Below the pieces are notes generated by a model, which saw only the letters and a list, made by a program, of their open reading frames with translations, did no database searches and had not been told where the DNA came from. This document shows positions 1-11,330 of a stretch of 64,000 nucleotides of DNA, in pieces (position 1 is the first letter of the stretch; every line of letters starts with the position of its first letter). The position numbers and the translations under genes were made by a program. Source of the DNA: Mangifera indica. Its lineage: Eukaryota; Streptophyta; Magnoliopsida; Sapindales; Anacardiaceae. Location of the stretch: the NCBI RefSeq assembly GCF_011075055.1, contig NC_058139.1, positions 16,079,584-16,143,583 on the forward strand, given 5' to 3'.

Positions 1-1312
1 GTTTAATGTTAAAATCTATCTTTTGTTCAAAAGCTAATCTCAGTAACTCTATCAAAACACATCTCAAAACTCTCTAACAATTGGCATCTGCTTTAATGCT
101 CGAGCCTAACTCTACCTTACTTACTATATGAGTGAAGAAACCTATGCACCCCTTACTTAGAATTTCCTTGCCTTCAAGGCACTAATCATCAAAGTCATGA
201 TATACCTCTCGCCAAATTCAAATAAGACTCTATTTTCAAGGCTAAATTGGACCTTCTTACATCGACAATCAATCTTAGTTGTATTTTTCCTCAAGAAAAC
301 CATCCCTAAAATCATGTCAAAATTTATCTTAAACATTATTAAGTCCACAAAAAATTGTTTGCCTTATACATCAATAACCTGTCTATCATCATCTCACTAT
401 TGATCATTGACCTACCACTTAGTAACTCTATCTTAACTTTTTAGGTCATCTTGATTAATTATACTCCTAATCTTTTTGCTAAACTCTTGTTTATAAATTA
501 ATGTGTAGCATAAAATGAAAATAAGAGTACAAAGGAAAGAAATCTAACTAGTAACTATTATCAAGTTGACCTCAATTGGCCCTTGGGTAATGATGTACAC
601 TCTGACAATAGCTCCTTCTACTAGTTACTCAGGTTAGGCTAGAACCCCAAGACAAGACCTTATCATATGTTTTGGCTGACAATAATCGTAGCAAACTATT
701 TGCCCTATCAAACACTCTTTTCTATGATATCTGCCATATCTTTGGCATGCAAGAATCTTACGCCTTTTTTATTTCTTATTAATCTTCCAACCTTTCTTGT
801 TATCTTTAGGCTAGAATGGTCTCTTCCTTTTCCTCTTTAAATAAGGACCACTTTTGGATTTGGACACTATCACTATTTTACTATATTATTGCTACTTTGA
901 TGCTGAAGTCACCTTTACTGATCCTTGAGCTTGTGCCAATGGTATATGTATTGACTCATTTCCCTAAGCTAGAGTACTTCTCTATTATTTGAATATCTTT
1001 TGAATATGTCCCTAACATTTTGGGCACTCAAACCAATTTTGGGGACCAGAAGTATTGCTACCTCACTCTGGCTTCTTTATGGGTTACTTGTCTGAGTGTT
1101 TTTGGTGTTTGCTTAGGTTCTTCTCATTTTTTGCAAAAAAAAGTATAGCTATAAGTCTCTATAAAACTCAATAAGTGTAAATAAAACTAAACTTACAGTT
1201 ATCCACTCTGAGTATGCTTAGTATGGCATGAAGGACTTACATTCCTACTTAATTTGAGTATACAAATACTGTAAAATATCTTTTGGGTATCAAAATCATG
1301 TTTTGATACCAA
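1..1312 (-). pseudogene. Ty3/gypsy (Tekay-like) gag and protease remnant
   Basis: This is the start of a minus-strand Ty3 retrotransposon that runs off the left edge of the window. Positions 348-157 translate to a protease-domain segment with the FDMILGM motif, closely matching the equivalent part of the younger element at 41060-41200. Zinc-knuckle remnants are visible on the minus strand near 1060-1010 (CPKC followed by a stop, then GH) and 735-640 (a degraded second knuckle with the ECLIGQ stretch). The reading frame is broken many times, so no protein can be made. The order primer site, gag knuckles, protease agrees with a normal 5' to 3' element read on the minus strand. Family is secure; clade (Tekay/Del) is inferred from similarity to the 37-46 kb element. 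Confidence 0.75.
1297..1312 (-). other. Primer binding site of the left-edge Ty3 element
   Basis: The minus strand reads TTGGTATCAAAACATG, a two-base variant of the initiator-Met tRNA primer site TTGGTATCAGAGCATG seen in the element at 39466. The following bases (GATTTTG, ACCCAAAAGAT) also match that element, which fixes the LTR/internal boundary at about 1313. Confidence 0.75.
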
Positions 1313-2287
1313 CTTATAATACCCCATCCAAAAGTGCTGCCTTTCAAAAGAACACATCACTAAATTATCTATTTTGAGCATGCATTTAATTTAAAATAAG
1401 TAATAAATTCATTAAATAGCTTAATAAAACCTCATTTATTAAAACTTACAAAATTACTAAAACACCCTTATCAAATAAGTTTAAAATGTTCAAAAATGTC
1501 AAATCATAAAATGTAAGCTAAAAATCATAACATGAGAAGTTTGGTACATAAGTGAAATCTGAATAAAATAAAAATTGAAAAAGACAAAAATACTCATACT
1601 GCTCTAGGCTTGCAAACCACTGCTCGTCCTACAGCCTTTACAATCACCTACACCTGTATATAAGAAAGTAAGGGATGTGAGTGATAAAAAACTTAATAAA
1701 TAAGAGAATAAACTGAGAACTTTTATTGAAATCCTTAAAATGCCTTTAAACCAAACCTATACTAACTCTATCATCCAAAGTTGACATTAAACTCCTCTAT
1801 GGATGATGATAGGTCCTATATACTGTCTTTGTACTCATACTATACTCTAGGGACTCTTTAGGTTGTCATAACTCTCAGATCGAACTTGTCTTTTTTAGTC
1901 ACTAAGGAATTACTCCCTCAGATTTCTATCTGGTGTAACCATACAAAACTCAAGAGAAATGTCTAAATCTAAAAATTGTAACTAAAGTTGTATACTATAC
2001 CAATTAGTCTAGATAAAATATAGGGATTTGGTACCATGGCCATGTGAGCTATCTTTTTGTTTCATTACACTAACTGTAACTTAACTAGACTCTACTACGA
2101 GCATGTACCTACTGTGGGTCTATTGTCTTACTATGGACAATTTAGATCAAATATGGGGATTTGAATGTGAGCTATCTTTCTATTTCATTACACCAACTAT
2201 AACTTAATTGGGTTATACTATAAGCATATACCTTACTACGGGTCTAATGTTCTACTATAGACAGTGTAGTGACTATATACTTATAGT
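1313..2287 (-). repeat. 5' LTR (downstream part) of the left-edge Ty3 element
   Basis: Sequence directly upstream (on the minus strand) of the primer site, so it must be the 3' part of a 5' LTR. It contains an imperfect tandem duplication of about 140 bp (roughly 2003-2139 and 2140-2275). It is cut at 2287 by the hAT insertion and resumes at 4452. The outer end of the LTR could not be placed, because no clear TGTAA... start was found on the minus strand before about 5.2 kb. Confidence 0.55.
2280..2287. repeat. hAT target site duplication, left copy
   Basis: CTTATAGT, identical to 4444-4451 on the other side of the element. Confidence 0.9.
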
Positions 2288-4443
2288 TAGGGGTGGATAC
2301 GAGCCGAGCCGAGCCCGAACACTGTTTAGCTCGTTTTCGGCTCGTTTTTTGTCAGCTCGGTTTTCGGCTCGCTTCGGGCTCGCCGAGCTCGTCAAAAACA
2401 TATGTTCGTGTTCGGCTCGCTTTATAATTTAAGTGTTCGTGCTCGGTTCGCACCTAACTCGGGCTCGTATCTAATAGCTCGGTTCGCTCGGCTCGGGTTT
2501 GGGCTCGTATTCTAGGCTCGTCAGCAGTTAAAATACATATAAATTTCTCATAGAAGCAAATATTTTTAGTGAAACAGAAAAATAGAAAGGATTAGACAAC
2601 CATAGAAGCAATTTCATAATAAATACATTTTGTCCAAACATAAGATGCAGATAAAAATCCTAAAAGTTGACAGCACACCCAAATTCAAAGCTTCAAGCTC
2701 TTTTGTCATCAGTCTCAATAGCAGCTGATGTTTTTTCCTTGGTGTTGGCCGATAATGCTTCCTCCACATTCTCATCTTTTGTGTCGCTGTCATCATTTTC
2801 TGCATCACAACATTCAAAGGAGAAGTTTAGGCATGCCTTAAACCTACACACAATGGCATATTTACATAGCATTATTATGAAATGTTTTCAAAAATAGTAT
2901 TGCATATGAGAATAACATTTCATACTCTATGGTATATAACATAGAAATCTAGATACATACATGATTAACAAAGAATTACTAACAACCCAAATGTAAAAAA
3001 AAGAAAAAATCAAATTCCCTAGGTTGATCTCTCTGTTTATTTTGTATGCAGCAGCCGATATTAGCTTCACAGAAAGGAACATGAAAAGCCGTTAGATGTT
3101 TTCATTTATAAAAGATCATTCCAAAACTCCATAGTAAAACCAATTAGCATCATTGAGTAGACTGTCTGTTGTTGCTGGTTTACAAATAGTTTATAAATTG
3201 CTTATGATTATTGTTCACCGCGCAACAAATGGGTTGGCTTACAATAGCCAATTATCATCCTAAATCACGCACAATTGTTTGCCATCAATAAACCTCATAA
3301 TTAACTTTGTCAAGAAATTAATGACAAACAAAATACATTCTATCTATTTAGAGTAATATTATGTATAAATAAATTACAATAATTTATTTATATAGCATAG
3401 TAATAGTTAGATATTTTTTAATCAAGAAAAAAAATAATTATATCATCTAATTATAAATATTATTTTTATACAAATAAATTTGTATGATTTGTTTATAATA
3501 CTAGTTCAAAAGTTTAGGGAAATTATATGACAGATGAATGTTTGAAACATGCATTTGACCTAAACAATTATGCAATAAGTTTGTTAATATTTAGTAGAAA
3601 AAAAATGTAAGGCTTCTATTTGAGATAGGAGCTACTTATTGTTGATGAATGAGACATCCCTCTCAGTGAAATGACAACAATTCTCTTGCCCAACCCTACT
3701 GCTTTATGCAATAAACTGCTTTATGCAATAAAGCGTAATTTTGTTTTTCCACTGTCACAAAACAATATAGCCCAATTTATGAAAACCAACAACAGATTAC
3801 CCATAAAAAAAGAAAAAGGTGCTGGATATTCACCTCAATGGACATCAGAATCAGATTTGTTATAAATTGTTGATGAGATTGGAAAGATACGAAACAAAGT
3901 TGAATCACCATTGAGAAAAAACAGAGACATTAATCATAATAAACCTTGTTGGCGGCTGAACGGCGTTGCAATCGTGGTGGCTGATTGGTGTTTCAACTGT
4001 GTGTGAGCGAATAGAGGGGCGGCAGCAGCGTAGTTTAGGTTTTAGTTTATTTTCAACAGAGAAGAGAAGAACAGCAGAAAAAATAAAATGAAACTGATTA
4101 GGTTTGCTTTATTTTAATTGCTTCCAAACGGCAGCGTTTTTGCCTTGAAGAGAAGCCAGCAAAGCAAGTTTTTTAAGCTGCTGCACAATACAAAGTCAAC
4201 AGAGAGAAGACCATATAATACCGCCAGCCACGCCCAGCACAACATATTAATAACGAGCTCAACTCAGCTCGCCGAGCCAGCCGAGCCGAGCATTCCTCTG
4301 TTCGGGTTCGGGCTCGCGTTCGTTTCTTGATTTTTGCTTCGGCTCGTGTTCGTATTCGTATTCGCTTCTAACAGGCTCGTTTCGGGCTCGTTCGAGCTAA
4401 GCTCGTTTCGAGCCCGAAAAAGCTCGCCTCGAATCCAGCCCTA
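2288..4443. mobile_element. Non-autonomous hAT element, 2156 bp
   Basis: The ends are imperfect terminal inverted repeats: TAGGGGTGGATACGAG at the left and the complement of TAGGGCTGGATTCGAG at the right. Both ends are followed inward by dense GAGCTCG / GGCTCG subterminal repeats (2295-2520 and 4255-4435). The element is flanked by a perfect 8-bp duplication CTTATAGT (2280-2287 and 4444-4451), the size expected of hAT transposition. No hAT transposase, BED finger or dimerisation domain is recognisable inside. The interior has a short exon-like acidic coding stretch (minus strand, 2800-2693) and a GC-richer patch (3945-4040), so it may carry captured host sequence. It sits inside a Ty3 LTR. 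Confidence 0.88.
2693..2800 (-). other. Exon-like acidic C-terminal coding stretch inside the hAT element
   Basis: On the minus strand an open stretch of 35 codons runs from 2800 to a TGA at 2693-2695. It encodes a Glu/Asp/Lys/Thr-rich tail (begins ENDDSDTKDE, ends IETDDKRA). It is preceded by GATGCAG, a plausible splice acceptor, so it could be the last exon of a captured host gene or the remains of the element's own gene. There is no recognisable domain. The acidic, low-complexity composition makes chance translation possible. Confidence 0.3.
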
Positions 4444-4451
4444 CTTATAGT
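4444..4451. repeat. hAT target site duplication, right copy
   Basis: CTTATAGT, identical to 2280-2287. Confidence 0.9.
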
Positions 4452-6100
4452 ACCACTTTGTAACAATCCTATGATGTCTAGTATGTATGCGTCTTAAGCT
4501 TTTACTTACTTAATTGGCTTTCATTTCCACCTTACAGAATGTCTCATGCCTTACTATAATTGAACTCTTAGGCACGTAAAGTACTACTACGTACCCAAGC
4601 TTTCTATACTATTACTCGAGACAACCTTTAAACTCTTAGCCTAATTTTCTTTCTCTTTTTTTTATTCTGCTCTATACACGTGGGTATGTGTCTAGGACAC
4701 ATAGGGGTATGTCTCTTTATGTTACTCACACACGACAACCTTCTTGTGGCATTTTCTTCTATGTTATTATTAATTGAAACATGGACGTGTACCCTAACTA
4801 ACATAACTGTATGCCCCTTAAGGTATTTATTTTACTTTCCATCTTAAACTCATCTCAACCATATCACTTTGTAAGGCTATTTTAGTCATTCACCTCTGCA
4901 CATTGTCGTGCTAATGTTATAAATGGGAAGTCCACATGTCCTAGCTGACCTTGGTCAAGGATGCCCAATAATTGTCAAAATGTCACGATCACTTGACCTG
5001 AATTTTGGGGATTGCATACAAAAACATATATCCCATACCACACGACCATATGACAAACCTAGAAAACACATTGAAAACCCTATTTATTGAACACTAACTG
5101 CACTTATGCCAATTTTGCCGATTTTACATAATTCCATTCATACCAAAGAGTATTGTAACAATTAATACATTTCAAACATGTTAGAATCAAAATCGTCAAA
5201 CCAATATCTAAGACATACATAGAATAACTCTATTTCATAATAGATGAAATTTAAAATTTGTTAAAGTGGCAAATTTTCTCTCTCTAAAATCATCTCTTCT
5301 CACTCTAGGATTTAGGTTCTCTCATTACGTTTGTTCACTACTTTTGGTCTCCCTTTATCCTTTGTCTAACTGGTGGCCTTTTGACACTAATCCTCTAACT
5401 TAAGTCCCTACTAGTCCTTGATAAAAGTGTTAATTTTAGTTTATTTCTCGGTTTGAGTTTGCATTTTCCTTCTTTTCTAGTTTTTATGTGTGTGCTCGTT
5501 GTTTTAGTTGTGTTCCTCTTAGTGTTTTGGTTTTCCTCAGTTCTTTCTTTGGCTTTTTTTTTTGTTGCCTATGGTTTAGGTTTGCTTCATTGTTGTCTTC
5601 AAGCTTTATTACTTGTGCAAGTATGAAGTGTAACATTGGCCTGATATTGCTTTCTGATTTATTTTGTTTAGGTTTCTAGTCATAATGGTAGTTTGAGTGG
5701 TTAGGAGTTTTCATGGTAGCTGTTTTCATTTGAATTGACGTCGATTGTGGCTTTCAGTTGAGGGTAGCTATCTGCTAGTGTTAAGATAGAAATCTCTTAG
5801 AAGTGGAGTGTTTTCATTCTCTGAGTTGAGTTGATATAGTGTAAGTTATGTCCTTATGTTATTAGTAGTGTTTACTTTCGTTGAAGTTGAGATAGATTAT
5901 GTTTGGTATATGGGCTAGAGGACTTGTTCTTGTGGTGTGTAGTCTTTATAGTTAGACTTGTTTATGGGTTTTTTTGATTCTAGGCTTTTTTTTTTTTTTT
6001 GTGATTGGCTGGTGTTCTCTTCACTCAAGGGATTAAGGCACTGCTAACTGACATCACAATGAAATTAAAATTTTATAAAATCATACTATCATAAAACCCT
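4452..6100. other. Non-coding repeat-derived DNA, no gene recognised
   Basis: The first part should be the remainder of the LTR split by the hAT element. Beyond about 5.2 kb the sequence is T-rich on the plus strand and has no long open frame with recognisable motifs. A pure T tract lies at 5987-6000. I see no promoter, RNA gene or transposon terminus I can defend. Confidence 0.5.
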
Positions 6101-6422
6101 TACCATGATACCTATTTTAAAACATATTTATCATGAGTATTCAAAGCAACCATAAAGTGCTTTAAGGTTTATACCTATGTTTGTGGCTCATTCAAGTCTT
6201 CATGTCACAAAGAAATAAACGTTGTTTAACCCTAATGAGGTTATGCCCTGGTATCCATGTGAAGTATAAACAGAAAAGGTTATCCAAAAAGAAGGCTACT
6301 AAGGGTCCTGTGTTGGATAAAGGGTGTGCTCACGGGAAAAAAGAATATTATAAAACCCAAGCAGCAACTAAGTTTTTTGTTAATGTGTATTTGTATTATG
6401 TTAGATCAATCTCTGATACTAA
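6100..6422 (-). repeat. Copia leader fragment with primer binding site
   Basis: On the minus strand 6422-6411 reads TTAGTATCAGAG, a one-base variant of the tRNA-iMet primer site used by copia elements. The next bases (ATTGATCTAACATAATAC) recur at the same place in the copia element whose primer site is near 14367. About 300 bp of leader follow and then the similarity is lost, so only the 5' edge of this copy remains. Confidence 0.6.
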
Positions 6423-7197
6423 TAAAATACATATATGTGTGTGTGTGTGTGTGTGCACAAGAATATGTGTTTTTATTAGAATTTTAATCCAAACACGTTA
6501 CCTTCATGGTTTTATGCCTTACATGGTATCATGCATACCAAGTGATCTTGGTCAACCACGATCAACAGAGTTCTCTTTCTCCCTGAATACCAGGATTGTC
6601 ATCAAACAATCCTTATCTCTAGGTTCATATTAACCTTTACATATGTGTGACCAATAAGCTTTCTATCAAATCGATAGTATCTAAATTCAAGTTAAATTCA
6701 AACTAAGATTGACCTCTAGTAAAACATCATAACCATCCGAATAATAGAGTGTTAACAAAAACCTCTTAAGGTTTTACAATATCATAATTATGTGTAATTC
6801 AATCCTTTCGTTAACCAATATCTCTTGAGCCCAAGATATAGAAATGTGTTTATCTCAGTAGTTCCTTAGTATGAACTGATATACATTAATGAGTAACAAG
6901 GTTTAAACTTTATCCTTATCCCACTATGGTCATAGATTCAAGTAGTCATGAATGTCATTTAATATTCTTTTGTAAGATATCTTTTCCTACACTTAAGAGT
7001 AAAGAATCATTTACTTATCAACTATAGCTTTTATATATCTCACGATATGGTCATCCACTGCATATATGATACCCTAGTTTAATGATATGTTGGATGATGC
7101 CAAACCATACCTATCTTAACATGAGCTAATCTAATGATCTCAAGTCATACGCTTTACTAAAATGATAGTCATTGAATTTATGTCAGGCTCTCACCTT
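6423..7197 (-). repeat. Copia LTR, partial (first of two fused copies)
   Basis: Collinear with the 3' (U5 side) half of the LTR at 14380-15631: shared blocks include the CATACCAAGTGATCTTGG motif, the CATTAATGAGTAACA motif and the TTCAAGTAGTCATGAATG motif. Its upstream (minus-strand) start is missing. At about 7197 the sequence jumps back to an earlier LTR position, which marks a junction with a second partial LTR. Confidence 0.65.
6436..6455. repeat. (TG)n microsatellite
   Basis: A pure TG dinucleotide run next to the copia primer site. A (CA)n run occupies the equivalent place in the second copia copy (14385-14402). Confidence 0.95.
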
Positions 7198-7199
7198 GA

Positions 7200-8121
7200 C
7201 ATCTGTTTGAAGATAAACCAAAAACAGTTTTTAATAGGATATCACAACCACCGATTAGTAGAGTGTCAACATAAGACTTTTTATCCTGTCAGTGATATGA
7301 TTGCTTGTACAATTTGATCCTTTAATTATACAATATTTTTTTTAGGCGAAGGTATACATAAAGTGTCTCCCTTAGGGATCCTTGAGTTATATAAACTAAT
7401 TCCTATCAACAATTGGAAAAGCATTGGATTAAACATTAACTCAATCCTATTATAGCTATAGATTTAATTAGTCGTGGTCACTTGTTAGAGTGTCCTAACT
7501 AAGATATCAACTCTTGTGTTTGAGAGTGATGGATCCTCTGTTGATTCATCATAACCTTTGTACAAATCTCAATACGACCAATCATAACCTTTCTAGTAAT
7601 CATCTAACTAGACTATATTAGACTGGTGTCAAACCATACTATCCTTACACAAGATGATCCGATGACCTCAAGTCTAAAGATCACATATACCTCTGTAGAC
7701 ACTAGAGCAACCATCCATCTGGAATCTTCTTGGTGGGTCAGTCTAATGAACATGTCTATAACATGCACCCATGTGTTGCACAAAGTTTTTAGCAAACAAC
7801 TTTGACACGTGAGAACTATTATCATCTTTCAATGAGATTGTTCAACACTATGATAACTCTATTACTATTACCTATGCCTATAGTCATGGTAATATCAGAG
7901 TTACAGATGTTTTAAGATAGCCACTTAGTATCATAGGGTTCTCACGATCAAATGTCGAGCATTGATCCCCTTGTTACATTTTAACTATTCATAAGACATT
8001 TTTTTGAGCATATATTAACATGTTTTATAAACAAATAATGCTACAATAGATTACAAATATGACCTTTTATTAATGAATTTATATCGTTATGAGGATTGGC
8101 TCTAGGGCACCAAACCCAATA
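7200..8121 (-). repeat. Copia LTR, partial (second of two fused copies)
   Basis: Begins on the minus strand at 8121 with TATTGGGTTTGGTGCCC, directly after a purine-rich AATGAGAGAT tract typical of a copia polypurine region, so it is a 3' LTR. It follows the LTR consensus to about 7200 and there runs into the middle of another LTR copy. The LTR end proper is lost. Confidence 0.6.
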
Positions 8122-10315
8122 ATCTCTCATTTGCACTATAGCCAATCATCCATGCAAGGAACATCAAATGATCATATGCACCTATCATTGCTTCTGTTGC
8201 AACAAAGCATTCATTTATAAAATTTGTTCATTTAGTTTTTCCAAAGGTTAGGTAACCTTTCCTCTTGTCAATCTAAGTATGTAATTAGATAGTTTGGTGA
8301 GACCATGACTCTACAAAACATCTAATTAGTATTAATAACACCAAATCAACTATGCTAGAAGTCAATTTATGATCTACTATGTCATTTAAGACCTTGCATT
8401 TTAAATGCCTCATACTCAGCTTTCAATGTAGAATTGATTCAACATTTATACTATATGTCCTTTTGAATTAATACTCATTATTTTCAACCTGATTTGTCTT
8501 ATGTCATTATTCCTTATTTAGTGACTACATCCTTCAAAATCTTAGAAATTATTTATATTCTTTTTTAGAAAATCAAGGATATTTCCTAATGTGTCATCCA
8601 ATGACGCTTATTTTGACATAGTTGATATTTTTAAAAGATTCAGGCATCAATTTCAAGTGTATATCATGACAATCATGACATTCATGATCATTCTAATAGC
8701 TAGTGTTAATAGAACTCTAATAATCTTTGTCTCTTAATTTATGTGTTCAGTGACACATAATCTAGGAGAAGCATATGTCATCATGATGAAAGAGTCCTTT
8801 TGGATTCTTATTTCATAAATCCTTTCAGTTTTTGTTTGTTATAAACACTCCAACTTAAATTTAGTAGTTTATATGATCTACAACAATAGATCAGGTGAAG
8901 ATACAGACTACTTAGTTTAAGTTCTTTTATGAAGGATTACTTGGTTACCCAAGTCCTATTATGCTAGTTACAAATTTCACATTTAATTCTAATATGTTTA
9001 TTGTCATACAGATATACAATGTCAGAATTATCATTGTACTCCTACTTGCTTTTGTATATAGATATCATTTTCATCTTAGTAAAACTAAAAGATTTAATAG
9101 TTTTATTTGTATGAATATTTTTAGATTCCAACATTCACGTGAGTTCTTAAATAGAACTCATCAACTTGCAAACTCGACAAACTCCTTTTCAAGGTTAACA
9201 CCATTGGTTGTGATGTGGTTACAACCATTCTAGGTTTTATCCATTAAAGTTACTCTTAATAATTAATTATCAAACTTTTAGTGGTATGCAACAACTATGA
9301 TTGCATCTAGATTTTAGTGTTAATTATAGGTCTTAGATTTCAACATCATAAATGATCAGTACTTTTATCAAGAGTTATAAAAATTTTAATTCATATATAA
9401 ACTCATAATGCACCTTATCTTTTTAACATGATTTTATATACTTATGTTGATTAGTCGTTTCCTTCTAAGAGTAGGTAATCTTCGTTATAATGTTCAAGGA
9501 TACTTATTGACACATCATTTACTTTATGTCTATCTTTCTTATGAATTAAAACTTGATTAAGTACTATTATCTACTCACTTGATCTTTTAGAGAACAATGT
9601 CTAAAAGAATCTTCCAAAATAGATTTTAAAATCTATTTGGTATTAGAAGAGCAATATTCTTAAGTTTCATTTAGTGTCACACAAGATAATTTATTTAACA
9701 TATAATTCAACAAACTCAAGTTAATTGCTTAACATTGTGTCACTACCATTGTTAAATAAGTCACTAGATTTCAATCTAATGCGTACAACATATATAAAAT
9801 GTGTTATACTAATAGAAATAAAGATAGGTTACAATCACTAAGGTATTACCTTAGAACATTTAATAGGTATTAAAACTCCCATTATATCTCAAACTTTAAG
9901 TTAGATTGATTGTCTTATGCATTCTCCTCATTGGTTTAACCCAAGTGATTGATTACACGTGTTAACAAATTCTTTATTTCATTATTGAATTCCTTAAATT
10001 TCTTTAAGGTATTCAGATTCGTATATTTGAAGATCTACCAATCATATTCATTGGAAGGTCCAAGGAATCAGATGAAATTTTAAATTTGTTTTGTTCAACA
10101 TGAACTGTTAACTCTTGTTGTTTATACGAAATTCCATAGTCAAATTAATGTCCCACTGAAAATAGTGAAAAAATGATGTGGTTATCTTTGTCTAAAAGAC
10201 ATAACTAGTATCCATCATTCAATAATAATTGAATGAATCGAAATTCTAGTCTTGGTTTAGTTTTTCGTGCCAAATTATCAGTCTAAATTAAGTTATACAA
10301 TTAAGAATTCTTAAA
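8122..10315 (-). pseudogene. Decayed copia internal region with RNase H remnant
   Basis: On the minus strand 8440-8409 encodes an ESEYEA-like segment (SEYEA in place of the usual AEYxA of copia RNase H), followed after about 270 bp by the polypurine tract and LTR. The rest is so damaged that no other domain could be read with confidence. No open frame exceeds 91 codons. The region ends where a second copia LTR (10316-11330) starts, so its 5' part is lost. Confidence 0.5.
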
Positions 10316-11330
10316 ATAAGCGTTCTATCGAATTAGTAGTGTCTGAATTCAAGTCAAATTCAGACATAGACAAAGTTAGCCTTTAGCAAAGTGTCATGGC
10401 CATATAGACGATAGAGTGTCAGTGGACATCTCTTAAGCTTCTACAATATCACAGTTACGTGCAATCCAATCATTTTATCAACAAATATCTCTCAAAGTTG
10501 AGACATAGAATTATGTCTATCTTGTTAGTTCCTTGGTATGAACTAATACACATTAATGAGTAACATGGATTAGGTTATAACCTTATCTCACTATGGCCAT
10601 AGATTCAAGCAGTCATGAATGTTATTCAGTATTCTTATATGAGATATCTTTTCTTGTGCTCAGGAGTGATGACTCTTTTGTTGATCAAAGATAGCCTCCA
10701 TGTAACTTATGATATGGTTATCCACTACCTTTATGATGCCCCAATTACGACGGTATGTTGAATAGTTTCAAACTATACCAATCCTTACATGAGACGGTTT
10801 AACAACCTTAAGTCATAGGATTATATGCACCTATGATGTTCAAATGATTTATTCTATAGATATTAAAGCAACCATTCATATGGATATCCTCTGGCAAGGT
10901 TAGTTTGATAAACATGTTTACAATATGCACCTATATGTTATACCAAGTTCTCTACGAATAACTTTGACACATAAGAACTGTCACCACCTTTCGGTAGGTC
11001 ACCTAACATTATAGTAGTTCCATAATCATTACATGTGCCCTTGATGTAAAATTAAATCTATATGTCAGGATAAACACGTTTACAATATGCACCTATGTGT
11101 CAGGATTGCAAACATTTATAGAATGGTCACTTAATGTGTACATAAGGTTCTCATGAACACTCGTCTTATTCTTTTGTCATAGTTTTCCAATTCAAAAGGT
11201 ATTTGATTCGCACAATCATATAAAAGTGCACATATATGAATTGAATAACAATTAATTCTTTATTGATTAATGAATGCAAATTACAATTACAAATATCAAA
11301 TCAATTGGCTTTAAGGCAACTACCCTAACA
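10316..11330 (-). repeat. 3' LTR (truncated) of a minus-strand copia element
   Basis: Starts on the minus strand at 11330 with TGTTAGGGTAG and is collinear with the LTR at 14380-15631 (which starts TACTAGGGTAG at 15631). The last 150-250 bp (U5 side) are missing at about 10316, where unrelated copia internal sequence begins. Confidence 0.7.

Noticed and set aside
6181..6633. 150-codon open frame on the plus strand
   Set aside because: Spans the antisense of a copia leader, primer site and LTR, including a TG microsatellite; no recognisable domain.
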